Assembly: GCA_009667805.1 (NCBI GenBank)
Contig: CM019063.1
Location: 408,462,959 to 408,526,958 of the forward strand
Direction: 5' to 3'
DNA: 64,000 nt
From: Leptobrachium leishanense
Lineage: Eukaryota > Chordata > Amphibia > Anura > Megophryidae
Position 1 is the first letter of the stretch. Each line of letters starts with the position of its first letter. The notes under the pieces were generated by a model, which saw only the letters and a list, made by a program, of their open reading frames with translations, ran no database searches and was not told the origin of the DNA. Below, piece by piece: positions 1 through 10,422 of the stretch. The translations under genes and the position numbers were made by a program.

Positions 1-15
1 GCTCACGAGCCCCCA
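1..15 (-). other. Candidate tRNA-Pro primer binding site of a retrovirus-like element
   Basis: Read on the minus strand this is TGGGGGCTCGTGAGC, lying five bases beyond the end of the LTR at 21-691. The first 11 bases agree with the tRNA-Pro primer site used by many gammaretrovirus-like elements (established knowledge); the last four do not. The internal region of the element would lie left of the window. Confidence 0.5.
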
Positions 16-20
16 AGAAA

Positions 21-691
21 TGTTACCGGAATCTGCTAGGTTCACTCGGGACGAGGCCGGACCGGACACGAGCAAGGATTGTCTGAACACGTGTCTCTTC
101 AGGAAAGGCAAACTTTATTGTGACGTCACACAGAATGCTCACACAGGATTGAATCACAAAGAGTGAGCCAAGATCTCACCCCGACAAGGGGTCTTATACC
201 CCGAATACATACATAATTAGGTACATCCCAATTAACCCACCTCCCTGTGACACTATCCCACCCCACGTGGGTTAGTACCTCCCTTGGTCGATTACAAAGA
301 CATTCCATACATTGACCGTGAATTGGCAAACTTCATGTTAGTTTGACAGAAAGTGATTTGCTGCTACGCTCTATCCGGCCTGTGCCCACCTCCCTAGAGC
401 CTGCTTATTTGTTGAAGATAAGACCTGGTCTGTTTTCTACACTCTTCTTTGTCTCTCGGCAGGCCTCTGTGACCTTGGTGTATCCATTTGTCATCCTGTC
501 CCTCCGTGCCAAGAACGGCCCGGATCTTCCTCAATTTTAATTGCTTCTCTAACACATTCCTAAAATTCTATGTAAACTTCATTCTAATTCCAACTAAAAT
601 CTACCTAGTTAATTTCAAGTGAACCAATATTCTGAACAAGATGGCCGCCTGGCTCATAATGGCGACCATCTTCTGGCCTGATTCTCCTTCA
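21..691 (-). mobile_element. Retrovirus-like (class I ERV-type) LTR, minus strand
   Basis: On the minus strand the segment begins TGAAGG and ends TAACA, i.e. TG...CA as LTRs do. It carries a TATAAGA box (198-192) and an AATAAA poly(A) signal (119-114) in the right order, and is followed by a tRNA-Pro-like primer site. Its outer edge interrupts a LINE: the LINE resumes at 692 with GTAGCACAAAG, which matches the uninterrupted LINE copy near 45662. Small open frames inside it are not genes. Class assignment rests on the primer site and LTR layout only; no viral gene is visible. Confidence 0.6.
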
Positions 692-770
692 GTAGCACAA
701 AGTGGCAGAATGAGTTATACAATGTAGTAACTTTCTGAAGGTGTGTTTGAGGGGCAGCTGCATACACTAC
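692..770 (-). mobile_element. LINE type A, 3' part of interrupted copy
   Basis: This stretch matches 45662-45740, the uninterrupted copy of the same LINE. It is separated from the reverse transcriptase part (2069-2590) by a 1.3-kb insertion and cut at 691 by the LTR. Confidence 0.7.
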
Positions 771-771
771 A

Positions 772-1194
772 CTGTCCCGCCTCTCCCCCCTACAATCTAT
801 CCTGAACGCCTCCACCAGGCTAATTCACCTCACCCGCCGCTCTGTCTCTGCCGCTCCCCTCTGCGAGTCCCTTCACTGGCTCCCCATCCACTGCAGAATT
901 AAGTTCAAAATCCTTATCCTTACCTACAAAACCCTCACTAACTCAGCTCCCCACTACCTGTCCTCACTAATCACCAAATACACCCCAACCCGCTCCCTAA
1001 GGTCAAACAGTGACCTGCGCCTAGCTTCTCCCCACATCACCTCTTCCCATCATAGACTGCAGGATTTCTCACGCACTGCCCCCACTCTCTGGAACGCTCT
1101 CCCTCGTACTGTCAGACTTTCCCCTAACTTCTCTTCCTTCAAACGCTCCCTTAAAACGTTCCTGTTTAGGAAAGCCTTCCACCCAAATCACTGA
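772..1194 (+). pseudogene. LINE type B reverse transcriptase, C-terminal end
   Basis: An open frame without its own ATG encodes about 140 residues ending in TGA at 1192-1194. It contains LHWLPIHCRIKFKI, LTYK, and APTLWNALP followed by FKRSLKTFLF, the order seen at the C-terminus of CR1/L2/Rex1-type LINE polyproteins after the reverse transcriptase. The catalytic YxDD region is absent, so the copy is 5'-truncated and cannot retrotranspose. The frame is intact over its length, suggesting a moderately young copy. Clade within the CR1/L2 group is inference. Confidence 0.65.
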
Positions 1195-1268
1195 CGCAAC
1201 CATCAATCACTCTCACCTTACAGTCCTCTCCTCCTGTTTCCAACCCCAACCCTCCTAGATTGTGAGTT

Positions 1269-1924
1269 AGAAACATAGAAACATAGAAAAATGTCGGCAG
1301 ATAAGAACCTTTCGGCCCATCTAGTCTGCCCAATTACATGGATACTTTACCTGGATTTATCTTTTGTTTAGGATAGCCTTATGCCTATCCCATGCTTGCT
1401 TAAATTCAATTACTGTTTTGGCCTCTACCACTTCAACTGGAAGACTGTTCCATGTATCCACCACCCTCTCAGTAAAATAATGCTTTCTGATGTTACTTTT
1501 AAACCTTTGCCCCTCTAAGACTATGTCCTCTTGTTTTGCTACTTTGTTTCCTTTTAAATATACTCCCTTCCTCTACCTTGTGGATTCCCTTTACGTATTT
1601 AAATGTTTCTATCATATCTCCTCTGTCTCGTCTTTTTTCCAAGCTGTACATGTTAAGATTATTAAGCCTTTCCTGGTAACTTTTCTCCTTCAAGCCCTAC
1701 ACCATTTTAGTAGCCCTTCTCTGAACTCTCTCTAAGATGTCTATATCCTTCTGGAGATACGGTCTCCAGTACTGCACACAGTACTCCAAGTGAGGTCTCA
1801 CCAGTGCTCTGTACAGTGGCATGAGCACTTCCCTTTTCCTACTGCTAATACCTCTCCCTACACAACCAATCATTCTGCTAGCATTTCCTGCTGCTCTGTT
1901 ATATTGACTACTTACCCTTAGATT
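1269..1924 (-). mobile_element. CR1 LINE 3' fragment (inserted in LINE B)
   Basis: Reading the minus strand gives RPHLEYCVQYW, LERVQRRATKMV, RRDRGDMIETFK and KTRGHSL, the conserved string after the reverse transcriptase in CR1 LINEs, with stops and frameshifts. It splits the LINE B UTR after TGTGAGTT; in the copy at 19480 that sequence runs straight on to CCTACGGG. A shorter copy lies at 3912-4197. Confidence 0.8.
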
Positions 1925-2068
1925 CCTATGGGAATACGGCCCTCATCTCCTCCTGTACTGTTTGTCAAATGTTGTTCAATGTATTGTAACCCTGTCTGTA
2001 CTGTGCCTATTGTACAGCGCTGCGGAATATGCTGGCGCTTTATAAATAAAGAATAATAATAATAATAT

Positions 2069-2590
2069 ATCTCCGTATTCAATAGCTGGCATAAGCATTA
2101 GTTGTACAATTTGCTTTCTTACTGCTTGGCTCAGGTAGGATTTGTTTCTGTACAGGGCACCTAGTTTGGGATAAAGCTTAGATGAGAGTTTTTCGATGTG
2201 GGGGTTAAAGGATAGATTTGGGTCTAGCCACATACCTAGATATTTGAGAGAAGTGACTGTGGTCAGCGTGCCATTTGATTTTGTCCGGACACATAGATGG
2301 GGATTTATTTATTTGTATAGTTTAGGTGCTGTTCCAAAGAGCATCGTTACAGTTTTGACAGTATTTAAAAGAAGTTTGTTGTGTTTGATCCACTTTTCTA
2401 CCTCTGTGAATTGTTCTTGCAGCACGGCCTCCAGCTGCGGAAGATTTGGTTTGCCGGTATAGATTACGGTGTCATCTGCATACATGTGTACAGCTGCGGT
2501 TTTGCAGACGTTGGGCAGATCATTTATGAATATCGGGAATAGCAGGGGGCCGAGTATCGAGCCTTGAACTAGATTACTTCTGCTTTCCAA
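2069..2590 (-). pseudogene. LINE type A reverse transcriptase fragment
   Basis: The minus-strand frame at 2590-2309 encodes QGSILGPLLFPIFINDLP and then MYADDTVIY, the conserved palm motifs of non-LTR reverse transcriptases, the YADD carrying catalytic aspartates. A further minus-strand frame (2233-1976) continues with the thumb region FNPHIEKLSSKLYPKLGALYRNK. The N-terminal endonuclease and early RT blocks are missing (5' truncation near 2590). Insertion of LINE B at 771-2068 separates this from its own 3' end. The closest family by motif is the CR1/L2/Rex1 group. It is not functional. Confidence 0.75.
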
Positions 2591-2931
2591 AAAGACGCCT
2601 TACAAAACACATGCTGCTTTTTTTTTTCCTTTGCTTAAAATGAATGCATGTAAAAAGGAAAAATAAAGTTAGTTTTTAAACTGTTTTGTTGTATACTTTT
2701 ATTTGCTGTTTGAAAATAAAGAGTTTAAACAAATGTAAAATAAATAAAGGATATAAAGTCACTTTTCTACATTCACTATTCTTCGAATAGAACGTTCCCT
2801 CCGGCACACTTCTATGGGAAAACCTCAATATTTACTAATAAAAAATATAAGCTCAGGTACATCCCCAGTAGTGGATCAACGGAGTAGGGATCTCTTGCTC
2901 CACAGCCCCATAAAGCAGAAAAATATAAAGA
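2591..2931. other. No gene; AT-rich sequence
   Basis: AT-rich DNA with T-runs and several AATAAA-like strings. I see no coding frame, terminal repeat or recognised element. Confidence 0.4.
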
Positions 2932-3114
2932 GACTCTAGAGTCCACGATGTAAATTCAAATGGATTTATTCCAACACCAAGAGAGCAAGGCAACGTTTCG
3001 ACCACAACTGGTCTTTGTCAAGGCATGACAACGACCAGTTGTGGTCGAAACGTTGCCTTGCTCTCTTGGTGTTGGAATAAATCCATTTGAATTTACATCG
3101 TGGACTCTGGAGTC
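2932..3114. repeat. Fold-back repeat with two hammerhead-like cores
   Basis: Two arms of about 82 bp (2932-3013 and 3033-3114) are near-perfect inverted copies around a 19-base centre. Each arm carries GACC-AGTTGT-GGTC followed by GAAACG, which resembles stem II plus the GAAAC strand of hammerhead ribozymes in Penelope-like elements. The CUGANGA strand is degenerate (CTTGACAAA in the left arm, CATGACAAC in the right). Probably a head-to-head Penelope-type 3' end; activity is unlikely. Confidence 0.5.
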
Positions 3115-3395
3115 TCAATATTTACTCCCCACCTAAGACTGCAATAACCTTGACATTATAAGTATAGGACCATGCACCCAAAAGCTGCTGTAAATTGACA
3201 TGTGCACTGTCCAAAATGAAGTCGTAGTTAAAATCTCCAGTATGAAATTGGCCTAGTGTGGTGGAAATAAAAGCAAATAAAACATGAAAATAAACCAATG
3301 TGTCTTCAACACATCTGCAGACACACACAAACACACAATCTGTAAAAACACTCCTGCTGTGCAGCAGGAAGATTTACATTTCGTGTTCACTACAT
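3115..3395. other. No gene seen
   Basis: Unclassified sequence with a CA-rich patch near 3320-3340. No open frame of interest and no terminal repeats. Confidence 0.35.
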
Positions 3396-3496
3396 TGACC
3401 CTCCAGATGTTTTGAAACTACATTTCCCATGACACTCAGGTACCCATTAGATTGTCTGAACCTCATGGGAAATGTATTTCCAAAGCATCTGGAGGG
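3396..3496. repeat. Short inverted repeat (MITE- or SINE-like)
   Basis: The left arm CCCTCCAGATGTTTTGAAAC is mirrored by the right arm ending CAAAGCATCTGGAGGG, and TTTCCCATGA by TCATGGGAAA. The whole can fold into a hairpin about 40 bp long. I do not know its family. Confidence 0.55.
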
Positions 3497-3911
3497 ACAA
3501 TTTGGCTGACGGTAAAGCTTCTCCTCTTTGTGGTTTGGATTTTAGTTTTGAGAAAAGATGGTGTTTTTGGCACTGGCTAGCGGGGTAACCATGAGTTAAA
3601 TAAAGCGTTTTAATAAACCTATAGTACATTTTTGCTTGCCTTCAATCCATTGCCATTTTGCTTCTTCAGATTTTACAGCTTTTGCTACTTCCTGCAACAG
3701 CTGTCAGTGAACAGAAAGGGGGCTGGTCACTCAACCATCCAGTTAATATGATGCAGCTTACTGCTTCTGCTTTGAGGAGCATTGGTTATTTAGGAACATG
3801 CATTCCAAACCTAAATCCCAGAAGGCTGATCACCTCAGACTGAGTGATAAATTTTATCGATGGGGGAAATCCCCCTGAAGATTGAATCAGCAGTTAATGG
3901 CACTCGCTAGT
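3497..3911. other. No gene seen
   Basis: Unique-looking DNA. The part near 3510-3560 shares CTTTGGATTTTAGCTTTGAG-like wording with 48760-48790, so a small unidentified dispersed repeat may be present. Short open frames here show no codon pattern or motif. Confidence 0.3.
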
Positions 3912-4197
3912 AGAAACATAGAAACATAGAAAATGTCAGCAGATAAGAACCTTTCGGTCCATCTAGTCTGCCCAATTACATGGATACTTAACCTGGATTT
4001 ATCTTTTGTTTAGGATAGCCTTATGCCTATCCCATGCTTGCTTAAATTCAATTACTGTTTTGGCCTCAACCACTTCAACTGGAAGGCTGTTCCATGTATC
4101 CACCACCCTCTCAGTAAAATAATGCTTCCTGATGTTACTTTTAAACCTTTGCCCCTCTAATCTAAGACTATGTCCTCTTGTTTTGCTACTTTGTTTC
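3912..4197 (-). pseudogene. CR1 LINE C-terminal fragment
   Basis: On the minus strand, SSKTRGHSLRLEGQRFKSN-IRKHYFTERVVDTWNSLP-VEVVEAKTVIEFKQAWDRH is readable, the standard C-terminal tail of CR1 reverse transcriptase, closing with a stop near 3999. The 3' UTR follows to 3912 and ends in a repeat of GAAACATA. Only the last 80 or so codons remain. It is a dead 5'-truncated copy, the same family as 1269-1924, and less broken over this part. Confidence 0.8.
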
Positions 4198-4291
4198 CGT
4201 TTAGTAGGGGGCACATGTGTAGGGGGCACATTCAACCACTGATGACCATTTGAAATTAATTTAATGGTCATTGTGGCTAGAGTGCCTCTTT

Positions 4292-5043
4292 CAGGGATGT
4301 GCTGTCAGGGTAGGCAGGTGAAGCAGAGCCTCACCTGCTATAAACTCAACTGCTCCACGCTCCCCCACTGGCTCTGTTGTCTGCCTCTGTCTCTTCCTCT
4401 GTGCTCAGTGTACGTATTCTTTTTTATAGCCTACGCAATTTGCATACCGGTGGTATGCTTCCCCACTACGCTAATCGCATAGGCTGCTTAGGAGTTCTGC
4501 ACCATGTGTCTGTTCACATAGGAACACAGGAGTGCTGCCTACTTCCTGAATACTGCTAGTCAGAGCCTCAGAGGCCCTGACAGAGCAATGGAACATTTTG
4601 GACCAATGAGAAAGCACCACTTGTCCAAGCTATTCAAACAACCACCTGCATTGGAGGGCAGCCTCTGATTCACAGGAAGGGACCCATGCAACTCCCCCTG
4701 CTCCCTTAAGTGGCAGATACAGAGTATGACAGGCCCAGGCAGCTCCCTCTGCTCCCTCTAATGGCGGATACAGAGTATGGCAGGCAAAGGGGCACAGAAA
4801 AACAGTTTTTCTATCATATATTTTTATAATAGTAAAGTATATGATATGATGAAAATAATGGTATCTTTAGAAAGTCCATTTAATGGCGAGAAAGATTATA
4901 TATAATATGTGTGGGTACAGTAAATGAGTAAAAGGTAATTTACAGCTAAACACAAACTGCAAAAAGTTGGTTAATATCTGTGTATATCTGGCTCTGTTAC
5001 TTGCCAGTGCCTCACCAGCCACTGACCTCACCACACGTCCCTG
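4292..5043. mobile_element. Non-autonomous hAT element
   Basis: The ends CAGGGATGTG...CACGTCCCTG are inverted, and the element is flanked by a perfect 8-bp duplication GCCTCTTT (4284-4291 and 5044-5051). CAG..CTG ends and 8-bp duplications are the hAT signature. No transposase frame is present in its 752 bp. An imperfect direct repeat of about 56 bp lies at 4677-4790. Confidence 0.8.
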
Positions 5044-5051
5044 GCCTCTTT

Positions 5052-5394
5052 AGGCTTTTTAATTCTATTCTGGCTTTTGAAGCCCCTACCAAGTACCTCC
5101 AGTATGTACTGGTCTAAGGAAGGAGTAATTTACTAGTTAATACCTTCCACAACTCTTCTGTGGATTATATTACCAAGGGTGTAAATTATAATACAGGGAT
5201 CCTCTATATATCATACGAACCAGGATGGATTCCTGGGGTTAATGTTAATATCAAACCTTACTAATAGGAGACATAAGTGTAAAATGGTAATTGCTTCCTC
5301 TCTAATGTCTTCTCTTGTGCACTATGATGGTGATCTGGTTCAGTGGATATAAAATATAGTCTTGAAATCATTAAATGTAATTAAAGGAATAATG
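5052..5394. other. No gene seen
   Basis: AT-rich unique sequence without repeats or convincing frames. Confidence 0.35.
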
Positions 5395-5972
5395 GTACAC
5401 AGCGAAAGTGCCGAGCATCCCCTCCATGGAGTCCATGGGATTCCATGGAGGCTTCTGCTGCTGGATCACATGAACGACAAGATCTCACCTCTCGCATGAT
5501 CCTGCTGGTCGGTGGAGTGTTCACGGAGGTAGAAGGGGGACTTCCCCCCCCCATCTTACTCGGCTTCTGGCAGCCACAAGTGGTGGATCGAGCTGCCGTT
5601 CTCACCGCGGGATGAGAAGTGAGTATTTGAGTTTTGGGGGGGGCTTTCAGCTCTTGCTAACTGATTCTGCAGCAGTGGAGTCAGCAGCAGCTTGGAGCTG
5701 GTGTTAACTTTTTCAATTAGCTAGAACTCTCAGTAACTGGCATTAGAAGCTTGTGATCCTAATGCTAGTTAATCTCTGCTTGCACTTGCTCCCCATGTTA
5801 TGTATAGGGAGCGCAAAGTACAGTAAGCTCGTGGTACAAACCGCTAATACCGATTCGCTAATGGGTTTTTTAACCCATTAGCGAATCGGAGGTGAAATGT
5901 GCGGAGCGCTATCATCGCTTTCAAGCTAGCACTAACATGAGTGCTAGCATTATCTTGGAGGAGATAGCGTGC
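5395..5972 (+). mobile_element. Family A MITE, 5'-truncated copy
   Basis: Matches 27480-28073 and 20040-21142 over most of its length. Shared landmarks are the CTCCATGGAGTCCAT inverted motif, the GGGATGAGAAGTGAGTATTTG stretch, AGGGAGCGCAAAGTACA, and the hairpin CCGATTCGCTAATGGG/CCCATTAGCGAATCGG (5850-5890). The right end GAGATAGCGTGC corresponds to the family terminus; the left end is missing. Not coding. Confidence 0.65.
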
Positions 5973-5977
5973 TTGTA

Positions 5978-6131
5978 CATCTCATATATTGTAATTTCCC
6001 TTGGGAACAGGGTCGCCCTGAATCAGGCCATATCATCCATGTGTGGTATTCTAATGTATCAACCACTTGTACGCTGATCTTGTAAAGCACTGCGTTAATA
6101 TGTGGCGCTGTATAAATAAAGGATGATAATA
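5978..6131 (+). mobile_element. LINE 3' tail fragment
   Basis: Ends with GGCGCTGTATAAATAAAGGATGATAATAA, the same layout of GGCGCT, TATAAATAAA and a short A/T-rich microsatellite that ends LINE B. Only about 150 bp of 3' UTR remain. Confidence 0.55.
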
Positions 6132-6340
6132 AGAACTATGATGATAATAATAGCATGGTCAGGAAAAGTGTATGTAGAAGCACAAACTATAAAATAATGG
6201 ACTAGCTGTATGGCAGCATTGTATACTGGAATTTCTGTTTTATGGTGCACATGATTAATAAATGTGCTTTTAAGCTCTGATACGTTGTTGTTTTTGCTAA
6301 ATATATTTTGCTCATGTTTCCTTCCTACCTTCTGTTTCAG

Positions 6341-6466
6341 AACTTTAAATGGTGGAAAGAAGATTGGTAACATTGAAGTAAGTTTGATGAAGATGGGGGA
6401 GATACAGAACGGGGAGGCAGACCATATTACGACAGAGACACAAGGTCAAAAGGTAGTGACTCTTTA
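6341..6466 (+). CDS. Weak candidate exon
   Basis: A pyrimidine tract ending TTCTGTTTCAG (6340) precedes an open frame reading [20 protein letters not shown] and on to KVVTL and a TAA at 6465-6467. A GTAAGT at 6378 could instead end a 37-base exon after NIE. Neither reading resembles a protein I recognise, and single splice-like sites are expected by chance in 64 kb. It is unique sequence, not part of a visible repeat, which is why it is listed. It is on the same strand as the better candidate at 56534, but a link is speculation. Confidence 0.2.
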
Positions 6467-6467
6467 A

Positions 6468-7873
6468 GATTATTTCCTGATTGTGACTCACTCAAATATG
6501 GCAACACTGAAAAAGCTGAAAGTATGACCTTCAATGACATGAATATGTTACTTTCCATGACCAATTGTCTATTAAACTTAATCAAGCGTTACTAGCAAAT
6601 CAATATCTAGATTACTAAATTTGGATACGATCCACCTACGAGTGCCACATTCGCATGCAAACATTTTCATGTAAATTTATACACTGATGCATAAACATTT
6701 TACCTCAAGAAAAAAATCATGTTAAAATATTTTAATTTTTTTAGCCATTGTAAACATCCTTTTAATGATGTGACAAATTTACTCAAATATTGAGCAGTAT
6801 ATAAATTGTATAAAATACATCATCTCCACTCGGAATAACAATTTTTGTTCATAATATAAAATATTAAAACTTTGTCTCCGTGCTCTAGTACAAAACAAAC
6901 TGTTATGAATAAGAACGTTTGTTATAATAACACCAATAAACATAACAACAAACCCTTGCTGTGAAAGAGCAACTGTATAAATGGACACCAATGTAGCACC
7001 TCTGATAAATGACCTTTCACGTAGTTAAATTGGGGAGTTATTTGTGCCTCAATTATTTCTTTGTGCCTCAGAGGACCATTTATATAAGCCATTTGTGCCC
7101 TGATGTGTTTACGTACACATTAGTGTAAACTCAAGAATCAAAAGAACGGACAAATACAAATGCCTAAATTAGGCATTTGTGATCTACTCTAAAACACATT
7201 TGAATTCACCAGAATAAAGTGCAGGCTTACTTTTCCACCAATCTTTACTACGAGTGGCTTCACCCTTTTGGGACACTTTTTTTTTATTTTGTGGCGCTGG
7301 AAAACAGGGGATTTTTTCCGTTAGGCACTTCAGTTTCCTGAAGCAGCATATAATTTTACATAGAACAGTTCTGGCCTTTTCATGCCAAACATACTTATTT
7401 CATAATTTACTGAGATAATCTTGCCTACAATAACTGTAAGACAAATGGTCAACTAAACAAATATTTCTCTAAGTAGAGAAACTAATATTTCCTGATTTTG
7501 GAAATACTCCATGGAAATATACCAGTTATAGGACATATAAAAAATGAGTGCATCATTATTTTAACACTGACACGTCCAAACTCTGTTTTCTGCGATTGTA
7601 AGCTTCTTAGCAATCAATGGAACACAAATGGTAAATAAAAGAATACGCTTTTTTAACTTTAAATAGACCTCCATTGTGGCTTACCTTTTAGAGATTTCCC
7701 ATGTGTTTTAAATGGCATTCTGTTCCGAAATCTTACCCAACTTTTTTTTCTTTTGTTGTTTATACACACACACCTACACAAAAATCAAACTTACATGAAG
7801 TGATTTTTCTCAACCTTTTGTATACTTCTGCAAAAAAAATGAACATTTGTTAGGTTCCAATATCACTCACTAA
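6468..7873. other. No gene; unique AT-rich DNA
   Basis: About 1.4 kb with no recognisable repeat, terminal inverted repeats or coding frame. Short frames such as the one at 6991-6779 lack any motif. Confidence 0.35.
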
Positions 7874-8125
7874 GGACGCTATCACATGCCTTTAGCTAAA
7901 ACGGCGACGCTAAGGGGAAAAATATACTTTTGCTAATTTCCCCTTAGGATCCCTGTTTTATAAACAGATTACGAGGCAGGTACTTAATCTAGCAGCCTGC
8001 CCGTGTCGGCCGTTAGTACTCCATGGCGGCTTTTGCTTCCAGGCCATGTGATTTCGCTTTCACAAGATCTTGCATGGCCGTGAAGTTATCATGGAGGGAG
8101 ACCAGGGGACTATTTGTCCCCAATC
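7874..8125 (+). mobile_element. Family A MITE, left end only
   Basis: Begins GGACGCTATCACATGCC, the family A left terminus, after a possible TAA target. It continues through GCTAAAAC, CAGCCTGC and CTCCATGG landmarks, then stops near 8125, where the sequence leaves the family. Confidence 0.6.
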
Positions 8126-8141
8126 TCACTCATCACTCACC

Positions 8142-8205
8142 TTGAAAATGTAAACATAAACTGCCCAATACTGCAGTATTGGGCAGTTTATGTTTACATT
8201 TTCAA
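8142..8205. repeat. Perfect 64-bp palindrome
   Basis: Bases 8142-8173 are the exact reverse complement of 8174-8205 with no spacer; the centre is ACTGCAGT. It can form a 32-bp cruciform arm. It lies next to the broken end of a family A MITE. Confidence 0.9.
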
Positions 8206-8638
8206 TGCGTGATGATTTATCGCTGGTTCTTATTTTTTTTTTATTTATCTTTTGCACCAATCTGATTCACCAGCTGCATTAGTATCTCCATAGATCTCTG
8301 CCCTGGCTGATTGTTTATTTTCCATCTGCTGATACACATTCCTCACCTATATTATACATGCAGTAGTTTTTGTTATGTGGTCAAATTATTTCAGCCTATG
8401 TTCCCGCCTTCATTTGTACTGTTTCTATATCAATCTGTGTTTTGTTTTTTAACATGTTTGTGTTGTGTTGACGCATTTATATTTGTATTTGGTTTTTTCT
8501 ATTAAAGTATACATTTTTACAGGGGACTCACACCCCATTTGTAGCTCTCCTTGCACTCTCTTGGTGCAGGCGAGTTATCTGTGTTTTTGTTGATATAAAA
8601 ATAAGGTAATGTATATACAACTATATTGTGCAGTGAAT
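8206..8638. other. No gene seen
   Basis: T-rich unique DNA. The frame at 8311-8505 is a run of hydrophobic codons caused by T-richness and has no supporting context. Confidence 0.35.
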
Positions 8639-9841
8639 TTAACCACTTCGCTGCTACGGACGCGCTCAGCGCGTCCAACCGCATGTATCGTTCCATGCGG
8701 TGGATGCGCTGAGCGCGTCCTGCCTTTGGGGCCAGCGTTCGGCCCGGTTCCGGCCGATCGCTGGCCCCCCCGGTGCGGGCTGACATCCTCGATGTCAGCC
8801 CAGCACCCGGAACCGCCGCCGGAGTAATTAGGTGTCATCGCGCCCCCGCGATGACACCTAATTCAGGTGCCCCCGCATGTGCGGAGGAGGTGCCTGAAAG
8901 GGAGGGGGGAGGTCCTTCAGACCTCTCTCCCTCCCGATCGGCGGCGTGCAGGGGGTTAACCCAGGCACCGTTTGGAAGGGCACAGCCTGCCCTTCCAAAT
9001 GGTATCTGGCATTAACCCCATGGGTGCCGGATCACGAATCGGCGCCGAAAAGCGCCAGTTCGTGATCCTTTCCCGGAGCTGGCCGACATCTTGGATGTCG
9101 GCCAAGCTTCCGGGAATGCCCCCTGAGGACTGGCGTCATCGTGCATAGCACGATGACGCCAGTCTTGGAGTTAACCCCTAACTGCCACCAATGGTGGAGA
9201 TAGGGGGTTCCAATGAACCCCCTATCTCCCGATCCGTGGCAGTTAGGGGTTAATGTTTGGTATTGTTGGATCGGCCAGAGCATGGCCGTTCCAACAATAC
9301 CAAACATGAGTATAAATTTTTTTTTTTAAAAAAAAAAAAAAAATTTTTAAAAAATTATTAAATATTTTGTCTTTTGGTTTGTTAATGCAGCAATATTGTT
9401 CCCATTTCAATTATAATGTGAACAATGATGCTGCACTAACGATTTTTGTATGCGGTGCGTTTGTTAAAAATCGCGTAATTTTCCCCAAAAAAAATGTAAC
9501 GAGACCCCATCTCTAATTTTTTTAACAAGCGCACCCCATACAAAATATAACCGCAATTGCTCGCATGTTAAAATGTGAAAAAAAAACACTTTACACGTTG
9601 TAAATTATTGAAAATTCATATTTTATTGCATTTTTTGTTATAATATACAGACAGGTCATGACGTATACATATAATAATGACATATTATGAATCTGCCGAG
9701 TCTGATGGAAAGAACGATATATAATATGTCTGGGTCATATAATAAAATAAGCCTTCAAAACGCATTTAAACATGATGAGCAAAACCGGTAAAAATGACCT
9801 CAGCACAGAGGCGGGAAAAGCCTCAGCAGCGAAAGGGTTAA
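8639..9841. mobile_element. Stem-rich TTAA-flanked (piggyBac-like) non-autonomous element
   Basis: TTAA at 8639-8642 and 9838-9841 bounds ends CCACTTCGCTGCTACG and GCAGCGAAAGGG, which are inverted. Exact TTAA targets and CC..GG ends fit piggyBac. The left 650 bp hold many perfect stems: GGACGCGC/GCGCGTCC, GACATC/GATGTC, TAGGTGTCATCGCG/CGCGATGACACCTA, and a hairpin with arms CCCCTATCTCC-like around 9195-9230. No transposase. Relatives lie at 43889-46385, 60650-61248 and 63350-63843. Confidence 0.75.
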
Positions 9842-10204
9842 CAAACATAATACATTGGTAGCTTAACTTTTCATAATATGGTCATTTATGTATCCACATA
9901 CCATAAATATGATTTTTAAAGCATACGTTTATTTCAGTATTATTTCCTTAAATAAAGGTTTTATCAATACTTATAAAAATACTTGTATATTGAAACCTTG
10001 TTTGCTCTCAAATATTTTAGCTGCAGCTCTATATCAAATACGTGATTAATATGTATGGGCTTCTATATCTTCACCCAATTCGGATAATGCATGTATAATA
10101 AATTAATGTCACTCTCACATCTATCTACATCTTGATGGCGCTTATGATTTTTTTTCTCCAGCACTAGTAACTAAGCAGGCACACTATACTAATATATATA
10201 TATA
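9842..10204. other. No gene seen
   Basis: AT-rich unique sequence ending in a short (TA)n run used as the Tc1 target. Confidence 0.35.
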
Positions 10205-10422
10205 TACAGTGGGGCAAAAAAGTATTTAGTCAGCCCCCAATTGTGCAGGTTCTCCCACTTAAAAAGATGAGAGAGGCCTGTAATTGTCATCATAGGTACA
10301 CTTCAACTATGAGAGACAAAATGTGAAAAACAAATCCAGAAAATCACATTGTCTGATTTTTAAAGAATTTATTTGCAAATTATGGTGGAAAATAAGTATT
10401 TGGTCAATATCAAAAGTCCATC

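Larger units (their letters stand above)
771..2068 (+). mobile_element. LINE type B (CR1/L2/Rex1-like), inserted in LINE A
   Basis: Plus-strand LINE 3' end: an open stretch of 140 codons (772-1194), then untranslated sequence, then a tail TATAAATAAAG(AATAAT)n. It sits between CACTAC and ATCTCCG of LINE A, which are contiguous near 45740, so this is a true insertion. A CR1 fragment (1269-1924) interrupts its 3' UTR. A second copy lies at 19087-19640. Confidence 0.75.
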
